Assembly (NCBI GenBank): GCA_036794395.1
Contig: DAIRGS010000262.1
Span: forward strand, 1-9,989
Length of the DNA stretch: 9,989 nt
Source of the DNA: DASXMX01 sp036794395
GTDB taxonomy: Bacteria; Planctomycetota; Phycisphaerae; Tepidisphaerales; Tepidisphaeraceae
Direction of reading: 5' to 3'
Below are positions 1 to 5,000 of this stretch, in pieces. The position numbers were made by a program, and so were the translations under genes. The number at the start of each line of letters is the position of its first letter. Within the stretch, counting starts at the first letter, position 1. The notes beneath the pieces were generated by a model, which was not told where the DNA came from, searched no databases, and saw only the letters and a list, made by a program, of their open reading frames with translations.

Positions 1-140
1 CCATCGATCATGGGCTGTCTTCGACCCTGAGGCTCTCTTCGAGCCTGAGCCTCAGCCCGCGACGAGCTCGGTCGAGTCGAGCCGAAGGCAGACCCGAAGG
101 GGAAGCCCCATGTCACGAAAAGGCGCGGAATCGCGTACGG
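1..140. other. Non-coding stretch downstream of the esterase gene
   Basis: I see no credible coding region here. The stretch lies just beyond the stop codon of the minus-strand esterase, so it would carry that transcript's 3' end. It contains the tandem 18-bp repeat at 18-53, two copies of CCGAAGG (82-88 and 94-100) and a short GGGG-AAG-CCCC stem at 99-109. None is followed by a T tract in the minus-strand direction, so no classical terminator can be called. Confidence 0.6.
18..53. repeat. Tandem 18-bp direct repeat, two copies, inside an inverted repeat
   Basis: Positions 18-35 and 36-53 are back-to-back copies of TCTTCGASCCTGAGSCTC that match at 16 of 18 positions. The two differences are C25/G43 and G32/C50. 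The pair is bracketed by GGGCTG (12-17) and CAGCCC (53-58), which are perfect reverse complements. The inner arms CTGAGGCTC (27-35) and GAGCCTCAG (47-55) also pair perfectly, so an imperfect hairpin covering 12-58 is possible. It sits about 85 bp past the esterase stop and could help end that transcript, but there is no T run to support this. Confidence 0.6.
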
Positions 141-1277
141 TCATTTAACTGAGTACCCGCTCCACACCCATTCCAGGGCTTGCGGATAGGTTTGGGCGAT
201 CACCTTGCCATCCGTGTGCCCGGCGCCTTTGGCGTAAATGAACTGGTAGTGATAGCCCTTGGCTTTGAGCGCATCCGCCATTCGCGTGTTGGCGAGAACC
301 CAATTATGAAGCCCGGCGCCGGAAGAAGTCGCGCCGTTGTCGCGTTCGCCCGCCTCCAGAAAGATGCGCAGGGGTTTGACAGGGCTGGTAGGAATGAAAT
401 GCTCGTGATATTCCCAGGCCCCGTGCGGGGCATCCGGGCCGGACTGCTGATTGACGAACGTGCCTGAATACGTCAGCACGCGATGATAAAGCTCTGGATG
501 AAACCAGGCCATCGTATACGCAACCGCTCCACCCGAGCTGCCGCCCAGGGTCATGCGGCCATCGGGGTCTTTGGTCAGGGTGACTCCGTATTCCTTTTCA
601 ACCCTGGGCAGGATTTCCGCCTCGACAAATTCGGCATATTTGCCGGAGACGGTATCGTATTCCAAGCCGCGTTCGCTGCCGCCCCCGTCGCCGCCGCCAT
701 TGGCAATCATCACCGCGATCATCACCGGCAGCCGGTGCTCGGCGATCATGTTGTCCAGAATATGTGGCAACTGCGCCTTGTTCGAACCATACGCATCAGC
801 CGACACGATAAACGGCGCCGCCGTGCCCGGCTTGTATTGCGCGGGAATGTAGACTGTCACTTTGCGCGTGGGCGTGGCTCCGCGCTTGCCCGTGGGCGGA
901 TAAAATGCGCTGTCGGCGGCATTGAGTATGAAGCTTTCCATCTTACCAACCGGAACGCCATCCCTGGGCGTGATCTCCGCCGCTGGGGCGTAATTTGGCC
1001 CCACCGAATAATTCCCATCGCCATCGCCGGCCTTCCAGGCCGGCAGCTCCGCAAGCTTGGCAATTTCCGCTTGCTCCGCGGCAGTCATGGGACCGCCCCG
1101 ATTGCCGCCGCGTCGGTCGGCGCCGCGCTGGGTGGTCGCTGGCGCGGTAGCTGGTGGGGCGGCAGCGGCGGCATCTTTGGTTGGGAGAGCGGTCTGGGGC
1201 TCGGCATCAAGTACACATTGCTGGCCGGACAGAACGAAGAGCATCACAACGCAACAACTCAACCTGATGTTTCTCAT
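141..1277 (-). CDS. Secreted alpha/beta-hydrolase esterase (enterochelin-esterase-like, putative esterase family)
   Basis: The predicted product is an exported serine ester hydrolase of 378 residues; its substrate is unknown. Residues 1-25 look like a signal peptide: Arg2 and Arg5, a hydrophobic stretch from about 6 to 17, then small residues. There is no clear lipobox, because the Cys at 21 follows GQQ. Residues 34-63 form an Ala/Pro/Thr and then Gly/Arg low-complexity linker. The catalytic domain runs from about 105 to 375. It has an EYDTVSGKYAEF segment (206-217) typical of this family, a GGSSGG nucleophile elbow (245-250, Ser247 as likely nucleophile by GxSxGG alignment), GERDN (310-314, a candidate acid) and GAGHTDG with His354 as likely catalytic His. 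The start is the ATG at 1275-1277, which has GAGGG six bases upstream and begins the signal peptide. In-frame starts further upstream add Arg-rich sequence read through an intergenic palindrome. Related enzymes act on siderophore esters or on acyl groups of plant polysaccharides; nothing here selects between these. Confidence 0.87.
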   Translation of the reverse strand: MRNIRLSCCVVMLFVLSGQQCVLDAEPQTALPTKDAAAAAPPATAPATTQRGADRRGGNRGGPMTAAEQAEIAKLAELPAWKAGDGDGNYSVGPNYAPAAEITPRDGVPVGKMESFILNAADSAFYPPTGKRGATPTRKVTVYIPAQYKPGTAAPFIVSADAYGSNKAQLPHILDNMIAEHRLPVMIAVMIANGGGDGGGSERGLEYDTVSGKYAEFVEAEILPRVEKEYGVTLTKDPDGRMTLGGSSGGAVAYTMAWFHPELYHRVLTYSGTFVNQQSGPDAPHGAWEYHEHFIPTSPVKPLRIFLEAGERDNGATSSGAGLHNWVLANTRMADALKAKGYHYQFIYAKGAGHTDGKVIAQTYPQALEWVWSGYSVK

Positions 1278-1283
1278 TCTTGA

Positions 1284-1288
1284 CCCTC
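1284..1288 (-). promoter_or_regulatory. Shine-Dalgarno site of the esterase
   Basis: On the minus strand this reads GAGGG, six bases before the ATG at 1277-1275. It supports that ATG over the in-frame TTG at 1478 and the ATG near 1340. I could not identify convincing -35 and -10 elements upstream of it. Confidence 0.6.
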
Positions 1289-1360
1289 TACCTGAAAGAT
1301 GAGCGGAATTGTTTCGAGGCCCAGAATGGTACTCGCTCATCGCATAAGTGTAAGCAGCGC

Positions 1361-1376
1361 GCACCGGGAACGGTGC
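1361..1376. promoter_or_regulatory. Short hairpin in the esterase upstream region
   Basis: GCACCG (1361-1366) and CGGTGC (1371-1376) form a perfect 6-bp stem around GGAA. On the plus strand GGAA is a GNRA-type tetraloop; on the minus strand, the sense of the esterase leader, the loop reads TTCC. The adjoining CGAAGCTTCG (1379-1388) is also a perfect palindrome. A role as an operator or leader structure is only a possibility. Confidence 0.35.
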
Positions 1377-1424
1377 CGCGAAGCTTCGTGCGTGAGCACT
1401 ATATGACCGTGCACGATCACGCGC

Positions 1425-1478
1425 TTGTGGTGCGGGTCTCCAGACCTGCACGTGCAGGCTTGGAAGCCTGCACCACAA
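1425..1478. repeat. REP/BIME-like element: two inverted palindromic units
   Basis: The element consists of two roughly 28-nt units in inverted orientation, overlapping at the central CG (1451-1452). Each unit begins TTGTGGTGC and ends CCTGCACG. The outer arms (1425-1433 and 1470-1478) are perfect 9-bp reverse complements. Each unit also folds on itself: the left stem pairs 1431-1439 with 1442-1450 with one G.T wobble, and the right stem pairs GTGCAGGCTT (1452-1461) with AAGCCTGCAC (1464-1473) without mismatch. The units differ at five positions. Four of these are paired swaps that keep the stem: T1437-A1444 and C1438-G1443 on the left correspond to C1459-G1466 and T1460-A1465 on the right. 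This layout is that of bacterial interspersed palindromic elements; that it recurs in this genome is inferred. Confidence 0.7.
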
Positions 1479-1698
1479 TGAACTGATCGCGCACGTTTAT
1501 TTAGATGATTTGCAGTAAAAGATCGCGGCGCACAAAGCTGGCGGCACGTTTCCCGACGCAGCACTACGGATCATTTTTTTGGATAACACCGGGGCAGAGC
1601 GAGTCATCCGAGAATCGATTTCTCCCGCGAAAATGTTTTTTACTTGCTCTCCATTTCCGAACTCGTAATAATCCGCGCCTCGTGCTTCTTGTGATTTG

Positions 1699-1713
1699 AC
1701 GATTTAAAATCGT
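1699..1713. promoter_or_regulatory. 15-bp palindrome, possible operator
   Basis: ACGATTT (1699-1705) and AAATCGT (1707-1713) are perfect 7-bp inverted repeats around A1706. The size and symmetry suit a dimeric regulator. It lies about 340 bp before the start of the giant gene in a locally AT-rich stretch, and TTGAC at 1696-1700 overlaps its left arm. No regulator gene is in the window, and a chance palindrome or part of a dispersed element is equally possible. Confidence 0.35.
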
Positions 1714-2042
1714 ACCACTAAGGGAAGGGCATCTTGGGCGGGCGTACCGGGCGGGCGATTCAATACATCTTCCGCATTTATTCTTATCAAAACTCATTGC
1801 CGAGCGGGCAATCACCAGTGCACTGCTTTCTATGACACCCAAACACCTGGTGAAAGTCACGTGCCTCAGCCAATGAGGTTGGGGAATGAGCGGCGATTGG
1901 TTGCCTGTTTCCGCTTGTGTGTGGCGACCACCTGCTGACAGTTCTGGCCGCGTCGGCTTGTCGCCGACTGGCTGGCGTCGGAGCGGTGGGTTTGTGGTTC
2001 GGCGTTCGGGCTACTGGGCAGGTTCAAAACTCAATTCTGATT

Positions 2043-2051
2043 AGGGAGGAG
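2043..2051 (+). promoter_or_regulatory. Shine-Dalgarno site of the giant surface protein
   Basis: AGGGAGGAG lies immediately before the ATG at 2054. Its GGAGG core (2045-2049) is four bases from the start codon, a strong match at slightly short spacing. It supports 2054 as the translation start. Confidence 0.7.
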
Positions 2052-2053
2052 CC

Positions 2054-5000
2054 ATGGCTTTGCGCGCAACTGGGCGCCGTGCGGGAAAGAATTCGTCGGC
2101 AAACATCGAGGGCAGACCGGACGCAAGACTTCGAGTCGCCGCCACGCATGTGGCTGAGGCGCTTGAAAGCCGGCGGATGCTGACCGCTACGCCGGCGGAG
2201 ATTGTCTACACGTTTCATCACCTTCCGCCGGCCGCTCGACACCAAATCGCGGTGTACGAGTACATTGATCCAGAATTTGAAGTGCGTCTAAATGCCGACC
2301 TTGCAACATACGGGTTGAATCCTATTCAACCCGAGGCAGGCACCCTGGCCGGGTTCGACGCTCAAGCCCAATCGCACAGGAGTCGACATTCGCACGTTAT
2401 CCCGCATGCCCGCCCACATGCGCACAAGCGCCCGCATATTGGCAGGCTGACTGCCCAGGGCCCTACCGTCACCGACACCAATTACGACTACAACAGCGGT
2501 GTTCCCAACTATCTCGATTTCACTTTTGATCAACTCACAACGTCTACGGATTGGACCGCGGCACTGAAAGTCGTCAGGCTGAGCGACGGCACGACGGTTC
2601 CCGCCAATTTCCTGTCATACGATTCGGCGTTGAATCTCGCTCGTTTCCAGCTCAACTACAACACCACGACCCAAATTGGATCACCTTTGGTGAGCGGGGA
2701 TTATAGTGCGATCCTCGATGGGTCGAAGGTGACTGCACAGAACAATTCAACCCTGACAATGCTTGGAAGTGACGGTGTTTCCGGGCACCAATTTCAAAGC
2801 AATTTCTATTTCGGAGCCGGTGATGCCAACCATGATGGCCACACCGATATCTTCGATCTGAATGCAGTTCTGAGCAATTTTAACAAAACCAGCGCGCGAT
2901 TCAGCGAGGGCGACCTAACCTATGACGGCCATGTTGACATCTTTGACCTGAATATGCTTCTGGGGAATTACGGCACCTCGACACTCCCCCTGAGCGCCCC
3001 CGGTACGCCGGCCGTCACGAGCGTTGCCGACGGCAGCATCCAGATCGCATGGGCGCCGCCCGCGGACTTCACGCCGACGGGTTACGATGTTTACCGCGAT
3101 TCGACTCGCGTCGGTTCGACCTCGGGCACGACGACGGCCTACTCCGATGCAATTGACTCTTCACAGTTGGCGCTGCCGCATACGTATTTTGTTGTCGCAA
3201 AGAGCAGTGGCATCGCCACCTCTACGCCCAGCGGAATACTGGTCGCACGAACCGCGCCCCAGGTGACATCGGCTACGTTTTCCTTTCAGACGTTGCCGCA
3301 GCAGCTTACGTTCAATTTCAATCAGCCGATGTCGGCGACGTGGAGTTCGGCGCTGTCGCTGATCAACCTGAAAACCGGCACTTCCGTCTCTCCCGCCACT
3401 TCGAATTACACGGCATCCCCGCCTTCGGTCACGTACGGCTTCAGCACCCCTCTCCCCGACGGCAACTACGCGGCCATCCTCAAAGGTTCTCAAATCACCG
3501 CCGCGGATGGCACGCCGATGGCGGGCACTGACCACGTCGGCGGGGATGACTACTTTTACAACTTCTACGTCCTCAAGGGCGACCTCGCGCTCACCGGAGA
3601 GCGCGCGGTGGGGACGGGAGACCTTTCGACCGCTCAGGCAAATCAGGGGAATGCAGGCACCTATTCGAGCGGCGACGTTAATTACGACGGCACGGTGGGC
3701 GCCGACGACGTCTCTTTCATCAGTGGAGCATCGCAGGCAATCACCACGCTGCCGCTGCTGGGGCCTGCCGGTACGCCAACGCTTTACACCGCCGGCAACA
3801 ACAGTATTACCATCGCCTGGCCGGCATCGTCGGATTCCACCGTCGTTAAATATGATGTGTACCGCGATTACGCGCCCATTCCGGGTGACGTGGCCGCGAC
3901 GACCTATCCGGACACCGGCCTGGCCACCGGATCAAGTCACATTTACTTCGTGGTCGGCAAGGATGCCAACGGGCAGACCTCGTACATCTCGCCGGAACTG
4001 CGCGCCAGCGCCACGCAGCCGGCCCCCTCGGACCCGACCAATCCGCTGGATGTTCAGGTGACCGCCAACTCCATCCTGCTGGCCTGGACCGATGACGACC
4101 CGAACGTAACCAGCTACACCATTACCCGCGACGACCTCTCCACTTCCGCGACTGTCACAACGACCGCCTATTACGACACCGGCCTCACTGCCAATACCAC
4201 ATATACCTATCACATCACCGCCAATACCGCCGTCGGCGGGCACTCAAACCCTCTGTCGCACACGATCACCACCCCCGCGGCTTCTTCGCTGCCAAGCGGG
4301 TACGTCACCGCTCCGCCCGATCAACCGGTCATCTCGTCCGTGGTAGACACGCCGGCAGGCGACAAGAACACGCTGGTCGTCAACTGGAGCGCCATTTCTG
4401 GCTCGGGGATTCGCTACGAAATCGACCGGAACGGAATCCCGGTCGGCGGGACCACCTCCACCACGTTCACCGACAAAGACGCGACGGCCGGCACAACGTA
4501 CCAGTACAAGGTCATCGCATACGATCCCGCGTACAACCAATCGACGGCTTCCGCCGCCGTCTCCAAAGCCGCGGTGGACGTGACCCCACCGGCTGCGCCC
4601 CTCGATTTCCAGGCGACCGTCTCCACGACTTCCCTGACCCTGAACTGGATCGCGCCCGGCGATAATGTCGGTGTGGATCATTATCTCCTGACGCAGATTG
4701 CCCCATTCGGCGGTGCAACCACCACGGAAACCACTACCAGCCATACGTTTACCGGGCTGACGCCGGGAACAACCTACACCTATTCCATCGTCGCGGTGGA
4801 CGCGGCGGGAAATCGATCGGATGCGGCCTCCCCCGCGCCCGTGGTCACGGCGGTGATCCCGGGCGGCAACGTCGCGGCGGTGGATTCGGCGCCGAATCAG
4901 TACATTCCGCCGGAGTGGCAGGATTACTTTTACCGGCCGGGCGATGGCCTTACCGCCGTACTTCGGCAGAAGATGAGCCATCTCAGCATCACTCCGCCAA

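Larger units (their letters stand above)
1278..2053. other. Divergent intergenic region rich in palindromes
   Basis: This 776-bp region separates the esterase from the giant plus-strand gene, so both promoters should lie in it. No reading frame here is convincing. In order it holds a GCACCG-GGAA-CGGTGC hairpin (1361-1376), the 10-bp palindrome CGAAGCTTCG (1379-1388), the two-unit palindromic element (1425-1478), a GAGAA/TTCTC inverted repeat (1610-1624), the palindrome at 1699-1713, a 9-bp direct repeat GGGCGGGCG (1736-1744 and 1749-1757), and short stems at 1864-1878 and 1952-1968. The part from about 1560 to 1830 looks more AT-rich than the genes on either side. I could not assign -35/-10 promoters with confidence. 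Confidence 0.6.

Noticed and set aside
483..1283. Plus-strand frame of 266 codons opposite the esterase
   Set aside because: It is the complement of a clear esterase gene with catalytic motifs. Its translation is Arg/Gly-rich low complexity with no family signal, as expected of a shadow in GC-rich DNA.
1278..1478. N-terminal extension of the esterase to the TTG at 1478 (445 residues)
   Set aside because: The extra 67 residues are Arg-rich, are read through the palindromic element at 1425-1478, and would bury a good signal peptide. The ATG at 1277 has GAGGG at six bases and starts that signal peptide.
1425..1478. CRISPR repeat or rho-independent terminator
   Set aside because: There are only two inverted units without spacers, so it is not a CRISPR array. 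No T tract follows the stem on either strand, so it is not a classical terminator.
1571..1580. T run at about 1574-1580 as a terminator
   Set aside because: No stable GC-rich stem lies directly upstream of the T run, and no plus-strand gene ends there.
1564..1860. Minus-strand frame of 98 codons in the intergenic region
   Set aside because: It has no recognisable domain and no convincing ribosome binding site, and its Arg/Ser-rich translation crosses palindromic and repeat sequence.
1917..2183. Plus-strand frame of 88 codons with a hydrophobic beginning that overlaps the giant gene
   Set aside because: It overlaps the supported start and Shine-Dalgarno site at 2043-2054, and its second half is an out-of-frame reading of the LEPR-XLL region.
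4244..4981. Long minus-strand frame of 245 codons
   Set aside because: It lies opposite three well-formed FN3 domains and its product is Arg/Gly-rich with no domain.
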